This document shows positions 7,988-16,300 of a DNA stretch of 22,383 bases, piece after piece; the first letter of the stretch is position 1; every line of letters begins with the position of its first letter. Source of the DNA: Cellulomonas sp. (GTDB lineage Bacteria > Actinomycetota > Actinomycetes > Actinomycetales > Cellulomonadaceae); NCBI GenBank assembly GCA_027451305.1, contig DAIDJQ010000102.1:1-22383 (forward strand), in the 5' to 3' direction. The notes below the pieces were generated by a model, which ran no database searches, was not told where the DNA came from, and was given only the letters and a program-made list of their open reading frames with translations. The translations under genes and the position numbers were made by a program.

Positions 7988-7995
7988 GCCGAAGG
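7988..7995. repeat. Left 8-bp direct repeat (putative target-site duplication)
   Basis: GCCGAAGG, immediately outside the left inverted repeat and identical to 9471-9478. With the next four bases the identity extends to 12 (GCCGAAGGTGAG). Confidence 0.6.
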
Positions 7996-8030
7996 TGAGT
8001 TCGGCAGCAAGGTGAGATGGATGTGCGCAA
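7996..8030 (+). repeat. Left terminal inverted repeat
   Basis: Reads TGAGTTCGGCAGCAAGGTGA onward to ATGTGCGCAA and matches the reverse complement of 9435-9470 except for GG against TTC in the middle. Confidence 0.85.
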
Positions 8031-8069
8031 TTCGCTGACGAGTTCCGCCGCATCCGGACTACCGGTTGT

Positions 8070-8097
8070 GACGCTGCCAGAGCGTCGATCGCTGGCA
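8070..8097. other. Overlapping small hairpins downstream of the cassette genes
   Basis: GACGCT (8070-8075) pairs with AGCGTC (8081-8086), and alternatively TGCCAG (8075-8080) pairs with CTGGCA (8092-8097). They lie in the 131-bp non-coding stretch between the left inverted repeat and the stop of cassette gene 2, so they may serve as its terminator. I see nothing else there. Confidence 0.3.
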
Positions 8098-8161
8098 AAT
8101 GAGGCGCGCCGCAGCCCGGCGCTTCCCGCTCAGGGGTGACGGCCGGGCGCGGGCGCGCGTG

Positions 8162-8941
8162 CTACGTGGCGGTGTCGGCTTGCCAATCGAGGCACTCCAG
8201 GCGCGAGTCGGCGCGGAGCGCGCTGACGAGGTCGGCAGGGCCGCTCACCTTGGTGCCTTGGAGGTCGTAGTCGGTCCAGGCGAACCATTCCCGTTCGACC
8301 GGCCAGAAGTTGGTCGGAGAGAAGCGGTACGGACCGCCGGTGTCGTCGACGAGTTTGGGGATGTTCCCGAGCGCACCCGTCCAGAGGTGGACGGTGTCGA
8401 AGTCGCCGGCCGGCAGGGACCCGTAGAAGGCGAAGCACTCGGTGTCCTCGCCGTCGGGCGAGTGGGCAGCGAGGACCGAGAGGAGCGCATCGAGGCTCTC
8501 GCCGTCCAGCGACCCTTCGGGTGGCGGCGTGATTGCTACGGGCCAACTGCCGGGAGGAAACCACCTGTCGCACGGCGGCACATCACGCCGAGGACTGAAG
8601 TCGGGAAAGCGTTCGAGGTACTCGGCCCAGCGCACCCTGACCCATGGCTGTCCTGGGTGGATGACGAACCCGAGCGGAGTGCCCGTGACCGTCGTCGATG
8701 CGTCGATGTCGACGTCGCCGATGATGAGGGGCGCAACGTCACCGCGGTCGAGCCGGCGTCGATGAACGTCGTCGTGAGTGCCGAGACGGGCCAGATCGGG
8801 GTTCTCGTACATGGCGTGGAGCACCCAGGTGGTTGCCGGCCAGCCGTCGGCATCGAATCCGGTCACGGCCTCCTCGCTCGGGCGGTCCTTCAGCCAGTCC
8901 ATCCGCTCAGCGGTCTCGCTGAGGCGTTTCATTTCCCGCAC
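8162..8941 (-). CDS. Uncharacterised acidic, Trp-rich protein (cassette gene 2)
   Basis: 259 residues from GTG 8941, with GGGGAGGA (8956-8949) seven bases upstream. I recognise no named domain. The C-terminal half (FAFYGSLPAGDF, VHLWTGALGNIP, then PTNFWPVEREWFAWTDYDL and QGTKVSGPADLVSALRAD) has the look of a family common in actinobacterial genomes, often as single hypothetical or immunity-like genes; that resemblance is from memory only. It is soluble, with no signal peptide or membrane helix, and is rich in Asp, Glu, Trp and Pro. It is co-directional with the gene at 8981 (gap 39 bases), so the two are probably one transcript. Base use is less GC-extreme than in the eCIS genes, consistent with separate origin. 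Confidence 0.7.
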   Translation of the reverse strand: MREMKRLSETAERMDWLKDRPSEEAVTGFDADGWPATTWVLHAMYENPDLARLGTHDDVHRRRLDRGDVAPLIIGDVDIDASTTVTGTPLGFVIHPGQPWVRVRWAEYLERFPDFSPRRDVPPCDRWFPPGSWPVAITPPPEGSLDGESLDALLSVLAAHSPDGEDTECFAFYGSLPAGDFDTVHLWTGALGNIPKLVDDTGGPYRFSPTNFWPVEREWFAWTDYDLQGTKVSGPADLVSALRADSRLECLDWQADTAT

Positions 8942-8980
8942 GGACGCATCCTCCCCGACATCGCGCTGGCACGGTGGAGC

Positions 8981-9442
8981 TCAGCGCTCATGGCGCGCCG
9001 CTGACGTCCCGTCGCTGACGGTGAACCTGCGGGTGTGCCGCCGCCGCGGCTGGTCCGGGTGGTGGCAGCGATGCGGCAGCGGGTTGCCGTCGTCGTCGAA
9101 TTCGCTGGTGCTGCGTGCGCGGAGGCGAGCGAGGCGGCCGAGCAGCTGACCCCGCTTGGCGGCGAGTTCGGTCCAGGCGTCGTCGGTGCTGCCCTGGCGG
9201 GACAGGAACGCCTCGTCGCGGACCTTGATCGCCCGATCGAGCGCGGCCACGTCACTGGGAGCGGCGAGCAGGTTCGCGTAGGCGGCGACCAGGCAGGGTT
9301 CGCGGGTGCCGGCGCGGTGGGCGTGCCGGGCGAACATCTCGGCGGTGACGTCGTGCCCGGCGTCGCGGTGCTCGCGGTAGACCAGCCACGCAAGTGTGCC
9401 TACCTGGTCGACCACCGCAGTCGAACCATGAGATTTGCGCAC
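8981..9442 (-). CDS. Uncharacterised protein whose start lies in the right inverted repeat (cassette gene 1)
   Basis: 153 residues from GTG 9442, preceded by AAGGTGAG seven bases upstream; an in-frame GTG at 9454 would add four residues but has no ribosome-binding site. GC at third positions is high in this frame. The N-terminal half is helical (GTLAWLVYREHRDAGHDVTA, EMFARHAHRAGTREPCLVAA, YANLLAAP). A middle part (LSRQGSTDDAWTELAAKRGQ then LLGRLARLRAR) may be coiled. The C-terminus is Arg/His-rich and polar (HRCHHPDQPRRRHTRR), possibly nucleic-acid binding. I recognise no family. It is the promoter-proximal gene of the cassette. Confidence 0.55.
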   Translation of the reverse strand: MRKSHGSTAVVDQVGTLAWLVYREHRDAGHDVTAEMFARHAHRAGTREPCLVAAYANLLAAPSDVAALDRAIKVRDEAFLSRQGSTDDAWTELAAKRGQLLGRLARLRARSTSEFDDDGNPLPHRCHHPDQPRRRHTRRFTVSDGTSAARHER

Positions 9443-9470
9443 ATGAAATCTCACCTTGCTGCCGAACTCA
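9435..9470 (-). repeat. Right terminal inverted repeat
   Basis: On the minus strand it starts TGAGTTCGGCAGCAAGGTGA, identical to the left end over 23 bases and again over 10. It contains the likely ribosome-binding site (AAGGTGAG) and start of the first cassette gene, so this end is also a 5' untranslated region. Confidence 0.85.
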
Positions 9471-9478
9471 GCCGAAGG
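9471..9478. repeat. Right 8-bp direct repeat (putative target-site duplication)
   Basis: GCCGAAGG directly outside the right inverted repeat, 17 bases beyond the antitoxin stop codon. Confidence 0.6.
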
Positions 9479-9495
9479 TGAGGCCTGCTACCGCG

Positions 9496-9816
9496 TCAGG
9501 ATGCGAGGTACTCGGTCAAGGCCTCTCGCATCAGGTCGCTGGGGCGTCGTCCCTCGGCCTTGGCGCGGGCCACGAGTGCGGCGTCCAGCTGTGCAGGTAG
9601 GCGTACCTGACGCGCGGGGGACCTGCCTTGCCCTGACAGGCTCGGCCGGCCGGCGCGCACACGCTCGACCTCCTCGGGCGGGATCAGCGCAGCAAGGAAC
9701 GCCGCAGCCTCGGGGGCGGGTTCGCTGCGGGGTCCGGGCTCGTAGTCGTCGGACTCGACGAGCGCCGCGTACGCGGCGGCGCGTGCCTCGGCCTCGGCGC
9801 TCAGCTTCTCGTTCAC
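9496..9816 (-). CDS. Ribbon-helix-helix antitoxin (BrnA/CopG-like)
   Basis: 106 residues. The GTG at 9816 overlaps the toxin stop (GTGA) and has AGGAGGGG just upstream. The N-terminal part (about 1-65) is acidic and Ala/Glu-rich, suited to wrapping a basic toxin. Residues 68-105 form a ribbon-helix-helix DNA-binding domain (RQVRLPAQLDAALVARAKAE then RRPSDLMREALTEYL). It should neutralise the toxin encoded just upstream and repress the shared promoter. The toxin-first order is that of BrnT/BrnA modules. The stop is 17 bases from the right direct repeat of the insertion cassette, so the cassette did not break this gene. Confidence 0.82.
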   Translation of the reverse strand: MNEKLSAEAEARAAAYAALVESDDYEPGPRSEPAPEAAAFLAALIPPEEVERVRAGRPSLSGQGRSPARQVRLPAQLDAALVARAKAEGRRPSDLMREALTEYLAS

Positions 9817-10091
9817 TTCTGACCCCTCCTGAGGACTGCCACCATCTTCTCCCGGGCTTCCATGACGTGGAACACCACGAACGCCTCGCCCTCTCGGTAG
9901 CCCAGGACCTCGATCAGCACCCCGGCGGGGGTGCGACCGATGAACAGCCACGGTGCACCTTGTCCGGGCACTCGGGACGCCTCGAACTCCGCTTCGTAGC
10001 CGACGAGCCCGGCGCTCATGGCGTGGATCACGTCGTCCTGCCCGAAGCCGTGTTTCGCCGCGCTCGTCGCCCACCTCAACCGTGCCGCCAT
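9813..10091 (-). CDS. BrnT-like toxin of a type II toxin-antitoxin pair
   Basis: 92 residues from ATG 10091: a short basic start, KHGFGQDDVIHAM, then two strand pairs (PWLFIGRTPAGVLIEVLGYR and EAFVVFHVMEAREKMVAVLR). The KHG helix followed by the I-G-R strand and a closing strand is the plan of BrnT/RelE-type toxins, which cleave or block mRNA translation. It lacks the usual ARKAT ending of classic BrnT, so it may be a related actinobacterial family. An upstream in-frame ATG at 10262 would add 57 residues with poor late codon bias, and the promoter-like TACAAT lies inside that extension, so I prefer the shorter form. It overlaps the antitoxin gene by four bases. Confidence 0.72.
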   Translation of the reverse strand: MAARLRWATSAAKHGFGQDDVIHAMSAGLVGYEAEFEASRVPGQGAPWLFIGRTPAGVLIEVLGYREGEAFVVFHVMEAREKMVAVLRRGQK

Positions 10092-10097
10092 CGTAGT

Positions 10098-10103
10098 ATT
10101 GTA
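10098..10103 (-). promoter_or_regulatory. -10 element TACAAT of a probable leaderless promoter for the toxin-antitoxin pair
   Basis: On the minus strand TACAAT stands six bases before the toxin ATG, so transcription would start at or next to the A of the ATG, giving a leaderless message. It lies in an AT-rich pocket that contrasts with the surroundings. No ribosome-binding site precedes the ATG. The -35 region is weak. Confidence 0.5.
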
Positions 10104-10357
10104 GCGCAAAATCCGCCAGGGCTCGTGACTAGGTGGTGCGTTTGTGCAGTTCAGAGCCGCGGAGACCGCTTCGGGGCCACCCGCGGCGACCGCGCCACCG
10201 GCGCTACGAACCTGCGCAGCGATGCTCCGCGCATCGGCCGGGTCACCCGTCGCGTCGGTCATCAGCGTCTGTCGCAGGTGCCCGAGGGCCGTGACGGGGC
10301 ACGGGCGCTGGGCGTGCGAACAGCTCGACGCCCGACGCCAACGGCCAGGAGTGATCG

Positions 10358-13300
10358 TCAGGGGGTGATCGTCACCGTCACCGCGGTGCTCGTCGACGCC
10401 AGGAGCGTCGCCGTCTGGCCGTAGGACGCCGTCAGGGACACGGTGCCGACCGCCCAGGTCGCGGTGGTCGTCGCCGGGACCGTCAGGGTGGCGGTGCCGG
10501 CGGTGACCGTCCCGGTGCCGAGGCTGGTGGTGCCGTCGAAGAACGTCACCGTCCCGCCGGTCACCGTGCCGGTGCCGCCGGTGACGGTCGCGGTGAGCAC
10601 GATCTGCGGGGCGGTGGCCTTGGAGAAGGTGCTGGTGCTCGACGTCAGCGTGGTGGTGGACGCCGACCGGACGGTGACCGCGACGGGCGCGGAGGTCGAG
10701 GCGGCGAACGTGCCGGTGCCGTTGAACGTGGCGGTGAACGACGTGCTGCCGCCGGTCCAGCCGGTGGTGCCCGGGGTGAGCGCCGCGGTCCGGGTGCCGC
10801 CGGTGCCGCCGACGGTGACCGTGCCGATCGCCACGCCGTCGCGGGTGAACGTCACGGTGCCGCCGGCCAGCCCCGACGCTCCGCCGGACGCCGGGCTGAC
10901 GGTGGCCGTCAGGGTGAGCGGGTCACCGGGGGAGATGGTGGCGGCCGAGGCTGCCAGCGTCGTCGTCGTGCCCGTCTGGGTGAGCGTGAACGCCGTGGTC
11001 ACGTCCGTCACCGACGACGAGGAGGTGCTGACGGCCGCGGAGGTGGGCGTCACCTGCCAGCCGGTGACGTTCGGCGTGACGGTGTAGTTCGACGTCCGGT
11101 CGACGTAGACCACCTCGGCGCCGGTGTCGACGCCCGCGGTGCCGGAGTGGACCGTGGCGCCGGAGCTGGGCCCGTTGCTCCGGGTGATGACGAACGGCAT
11201 GGACGTCGCACTCGTGGAGGTGGACGTCGCGGTGACGCGGATGCGCAGCTCGTCGACCGTGATGGCGACCGTGGTGTCACCGGCCGCCACCGCCCCGGTG
11301 TAGGTGCCCACGTGCCCGGCGGGACCGGACACCGTCGCCGTCCAGGCGCCCGGTGGCACCTGGTTGAAGGTGGTGGCGAACGTGTTGGTCCCCGTCCGGA
11401 CCGCCGGCTGCGCCGCGAGGGCGAGGCCGCCCGTCGGGTTCGGGGTGAGCCCCACCAGGGCGCCCGTCAGGTCGAAGCCCTCCGGCGAGGTGAGCGTCAC
11501 CGTCACCTGCCGGGACACCGTGTACAGGGTGATGTCGGCCGAGTACAGCTGGCCGCCGCTCAGCGTGACCGCGCGGGTGGTGGACCCGTAGCCGGTGGCA
11601 CTGATCACCAGGGCGTACGCACCGTCGGCGATGCCGGTGAAGGTGAACGCCCCCGCTGTGGTGGTGGCCGTCTGCAGCAGGGTGCCGGTAGCGCTCGAGG
11701 CGTGCAGCTGCACGGTCGCGCCGTCCAGCGGCTGCGGCGCGGCACCGCCCGCCTGGCCGGACACCGTGCCGACGATCGTGTTGCTGCGCACGGCGATCGG
11801 CAGGCTGATGAAGGTCGGCTCGCCGGCGGCGAGCGTGATGTTCACGGTCAGGGGCGCGAAGCCGCCGCCGGTGATCGCCACCGTGTACGTGCCGGGGTCG
11901 TTGCCGGTGAACAGGTACTGGCCTCCCGTGGGGGGCGGCGACGGGCACGTCGTCGACGTGGTGCTGGAGCAGTCCTGCGTCTTGGTCCCGTCGATCCCGA
12001 TCAGGGACACGCTCAGCGCGTTCACCGCCGTCGAGCCCGGGTTCGTGGGGTCGTACACCGTGAGGTGCAGGTCCACCGGGTCGGCCTTGAGCAGCAGGTT
12101 CTGCGTGACGTCCGTGCCGGCCGGGACGGACACGGCGACGGACGTGGACCCGTCGGCGAAGCTGTAGCCGGCCGCCACGATGGACAGGTTCCACGTGCCC
12201 GCGGCCAGGCCCTGCGTGGTGGTGGTGCCGGTGATCCGGTAGGTGCCCGACGAGTCGCTGGTGGCGGTGAACGCCTGGCCGCCGGCCTGCGACGCCCGCA
12301 CCTGGACCCCCGAGAGAGTGGCGGTCACCCCGCTGGACCGCAGCACCGACACGACGCCGTTGATCGACCCGAGCTTGACCACGGTGACCGGGATCGGCGT
12401 GCTCTGCCCGGCGGCCACGGTGACGGTGAACGTGTCGAACTGGTAGCCGGCCGCCTGCACCAGCACCTGGTAGGTGCCGCTGGCGAGCTGTCCGAACGAC
12501 ACCGAGCTGGTGCCGGGGATCGCCGCCGTGGTGATGTTCCCCGAGGCGGGCCGGATCAGCGTGACCACCGGGTCCTGCACGGGGGTGCCGGGAGCCGCGC
12601 CCGTCACCACGTCCACCGTGAGCTGCCCGAACCGGGGCAGGTCGACGGCCAGCGGCGTGAGCGTCGTGGGCAGCACCGGGACGGTGAACGTGACCGTCTG
12701 GGAGTCGAACCCGGACAAGGACGCGGTGACGCGGTAGGTGCCGGGGCGCACCAGCGTGCCGCCCGCGGGGTCGGTGGGCTGGGACGGGTCCGACCAGACC
12801 AGCGTCCCGACGCCCGGGGTGCCGGACGGGACGGCCTGCAGGCCCGCACCGGTGGTTCCCGGCGGGCCCTGGTCGACGACGAAGGTCGTGGACGCCGTCT
12901 CGGCGTCGGTCGGTGCGGGGGCGCCGGTGAACGTGATCGTCCCGGCGAACGGGCGGCCGGACGGCTCGAGCACGAAGGGTGAGGAGAAGTCGGCGATCGC
13001 GACGTTGCTCCTGATCAGCGTGCGGTACGGCGCGGTGCCGACCCCGGGGTAGGAGATGGTGACCCCGACCTGGTCGGTGACCAGCGGCAGGTACACCTGC
13101 GACGGGTTGGTGACGTCCGACGGGGAGGCGACCACCTGGAAGGTGCCGTCGGCCGCCGTGGTGGCGGTCGCCGAGGTGGTCACCGGGACCAGCCCCGAGT
13201 AGCCGGTGATGCCCGTCAGCTGCACGGTCGCCCCGCCGACCGGGCTCAGGGACGACGCGGTCAGCTGGGTGGCGACCATGCCGCCGAACGCGCTGCGCGG

Positions 13301-16300
13301 ACGCGTCAGCACCACCTGCGTGGCGATCTCCTGGTTGTTGCCCACGGTCAGCACCTGCGACGAGGCGGTCAGCTGCACGGCCGAGGTCGCGCCCGGCGGC
13401 ACGGTGGTCCACGAGATGTCGAACCGGTAGGAGCCTGCGGGCAGGTGCGTGACCACCACCTGGCCGTCCGCGCCGGTGGTCCACGGGGTGGTGGGGGGCG
13501 TGTACGTGCCAGAGGAGGTGCGGACGGCGGTCACCACGGCGTTGGCGGCCGGCAGCAGCGCCGACGTCCCGCTGTCGGACAGCACGGAGACGTCCACGCG
13601 GGCGAGCCGGTCCAGCGTCGCGTCGTAGCGGCGCACGTCACCGGGGCTCAGCACGATCGCGACCGGGGCCACCGGCAGGTACTCGCTGTCGCCCGGCAGC
13701 ACCGACACGTCGAACTGGCCGCTGCCGAGGCGCTCCAGCGCGTACGAGCCGTCCGGGTTGGTGCCGGCGCACCTGGCGCCGCTGACGGTGCAGGACACGG
13801 AGCCGTCCGGTGCCGTGCTCACCGCGCACGCGCCCAGCGGGCCGGTGGACCCCGTCGGGCGGGCGACGACGCACGTGCCCGCGGGGACGGCGCCGACGCG
13901 CGTGAGGATGGTGCCGACGACGGACGGCGACGGGTACAGGGCCACCTGCGCCGCCTCGACCGTCTGGCCCATCGGCACCTTGACCTTCACCGTCCCCGGC
14001 TCGTACCCGGGCACCGAGATGGTCAGCGTGTACAGGCCGGGCAGCAGGCCGGTGTCGCCCGGCGCGGGGATCACGTACTCCAGGTCCGGTGCCGAGGTGA
14101 CGGTGATGGTCCGCGTGGAGCCGTCCGCGGCCGGGGCCGTCATGGTCACCGTGATCTGGCAGACCTCCGGCTTGCCCGTGGTGGGGTCCACGCCCAGGTT
14201 GGTGCACGTGATCTGGCCGTTGGTGCGGGCGTCCGAGACGCGGCCGCGGATCACGGAGGTGGACAGCAGGCCGGAGCCCGGGATCGGGGTCATCTCCAGG
14301 TCCGACGTGGCCACCTGGCCGGCCGCCACCGTGACCGGTGCGAACGCGTCGAGGTGGCCGAACAGCTCGGCGGACAGCGTGTAGGTGCCCGGGGCGATGC
14401 CGTTGAAGCGGAACGTGCCGTTCGCGTCCGACGTGCTCATGGTCTTGTAGGTGTTGACGCCGTCGGTGAGCTTCAGCCCGGCGCTGCCCAGCCCGGTGCC
14501 GCTCGGGTCCTTGACCGTGCCCTGCACCACGCCCGTGGACAGGTCGAGGCGCACGTTCAGCTGCGCGGCCGAGGCGCCGGTGCCGAGCTGCACCTGGGTG
14601 GTCTGCGACGCGTACCCGTCGCCGCTGACCGTGACCGTGTACGTCGAGGGCACCGGCAGGTCGGCGAGCACGAACGTGCCGACCTGCCCGGACGTGACCG
14701 TCGAGGCGGTGCGGGTGGTGGTGCCGTCGGTCGCGGTCACCGTCAGGCCGCCGAGGCCGCTGATCGCGCCGAGCGCGTCCGGGCCGATCACGGTGCCGGC
14801 CAGCGCGGCGACGCCGTGCTGCAGCGACAGGTCGACGACGGCCGCACCGCCTGCATCCAACGGAACCAGCTGGGACTGGGCGCCGTAGCCGACACCGGCG
14901 GCGGTGACCAGGTACGTGCTGGGGGTCGAGAGGCCGCCGACGGACCACGCGCCGACGTCGCCCTGCGTCGCGCTGCTCGTGGTGACGGTGTTGGTGCCGT
15001 CCGTGATGGTGACGGTCACGCCGCCGACGGCGCCGTCCGGGCCCGTGATCCGGCCCGACATCTGCCCGGCGCCGGCGACCATGGTCACCTTCAGCGGTGT
15101 CGCCGCGGCCTGCGCGCCGGTCATCACGAACCGCTGGGTCTGGAACCCCGGCTTGGAGACGGTGATCAGGTAGTCCGACTGCGCCGACATGCCGGCGAAC
15201 GCCCACGTGCCGTCGTTCAGGGAGGACGTGGTGCGTGTCGCGTCGGCGGGACCGGTGGGCTGCAGCACGAGGGAGGCGGCCGAGATCTTGCCGACGTCGG
15301 CGCCGCCGGCAGGTGCGGCCTCGGGCCCGGCAGCGGGGGCGGCGGCGACCACGTCGCTGACGGTCCGCACGACGGCGCCACCGGTGCGGGCCGCCGCGGC
15401 GGCGACGGTGGGGGCCGGAGCGGCCGTCGAGCCGGTGGTCCCGGTGTCCACCAGCTGGCTGGCCGGCACCACCTGCACCTGGAACCCGGCCGGGTTCGAC
15501 GCCTGCACGATGCCGCCGATGCGCACGTCGGAGGCCGCGGCGGCGGACGCCGCACCGCCCGCGGCCCCGGCCCCGCCGGCCCCGCCCGCGCCTCCGGTCC
15601 CGCCCGTGCCGGCCGTGCTCCCCGGGGACGCCGCCGCCGTCGCCACGCTCCCCGCACCCTGTCCCGCCGCGGCCGTGGTCGCCGACCGGTTGGCCCGCTG
15701 CGACAGCCACGGCAGCCCGATCGCCACCCCGGCCACCCACAGCCCCACCACGGCCACCATCGCCACTCCGCGCAGCACGCCGGAGGACAGCAGCGGCCGT
15801 GCGGTCAGCACCCCCTGCGCGTGCGCGGGCGCGTTCTCGCCGTGTGCGGTCACCGAGTACGTGCTGCGGTTCCGGGCGCCGACCAGCCGCGGCCGGGCCA
15901 CCGACAGCCGGGCCGGCAGCCGCACGGTCGCATGGGCCGGCACCGTCACCACCGGGCTCCTCAGCGCCACGCGCAGCCCGCTGGTGCTGGAGGTGTCCAG
16001 CAGCACCGACGCCGGGCGCTCGCTGGTGTTGCTCAGCACCACGGCCACCGACCGGCCCACCACGGCGGTCGCCTCGGCCGGCTCCACGCCGAGCACCACG
16101 GCGGACGGCGCGTCCACGACGAGCGCCGTGTCGACCATCGTCACCGGACCGCCGGCGCCGCCGGGCACCTGGGCCTGCACGGCGAGCGCGTACGGGTAGG
16201 TGCCGGGCACCGCACCGCGGGCGATGTCGACGGCGAGCTCCACGGACACCGTCGCGTCGGCGGGCACACCGGTCACCCGGACGGGACGGGCCTGCCAGTC

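Larger units (their letters stand above)
7996..9470. mobile_element. Putative mobile insertion cassette without transposase, 1475 bp
   Basis: The segment is bounded by inverted repeats (7996-8030 and 9435-9470): 23 identical bases, a small mismatch/indel, then 10 more identical bases. The octamer GCCGAAGG stands directly outside both ends (7988-7995 and 9471-9478), as a target duplication would. Inside are two co-directional genes on the minus strand and no recognisable transposase or recombinase. This architecture is that of a mobile insertion cassette: IS-type ends with passenger genes, mobilised in trans. I cannot assign the ends to an IS family. One caution is that GCCGAA is also the complement of TTCGGC inside the repeat, so the octamers could be part of a nested repeat rather than a true duplication. 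Confidence 0.6.

Noticed and set aside
8099..9004. Plus-strand open frame of 301 codons in the cassette
   Set aside because: The minus-strand gene here has a ribosome-binding site, Trp-rich structured motifs and better codon bias.
8929..9393. Second minus-strand frame of 154 codons overlapping cassette gene 1
   Set aside because: Ser/Thr/Pro/Arg-rich shadow; the other frame has G/C third positions and helical blocks.
7996..9470. Invertible (phase-variable) segment
   Set aside because: Inverted repeats would allow it, but no recombinase is present and flanking direct octamers fit insertion better.
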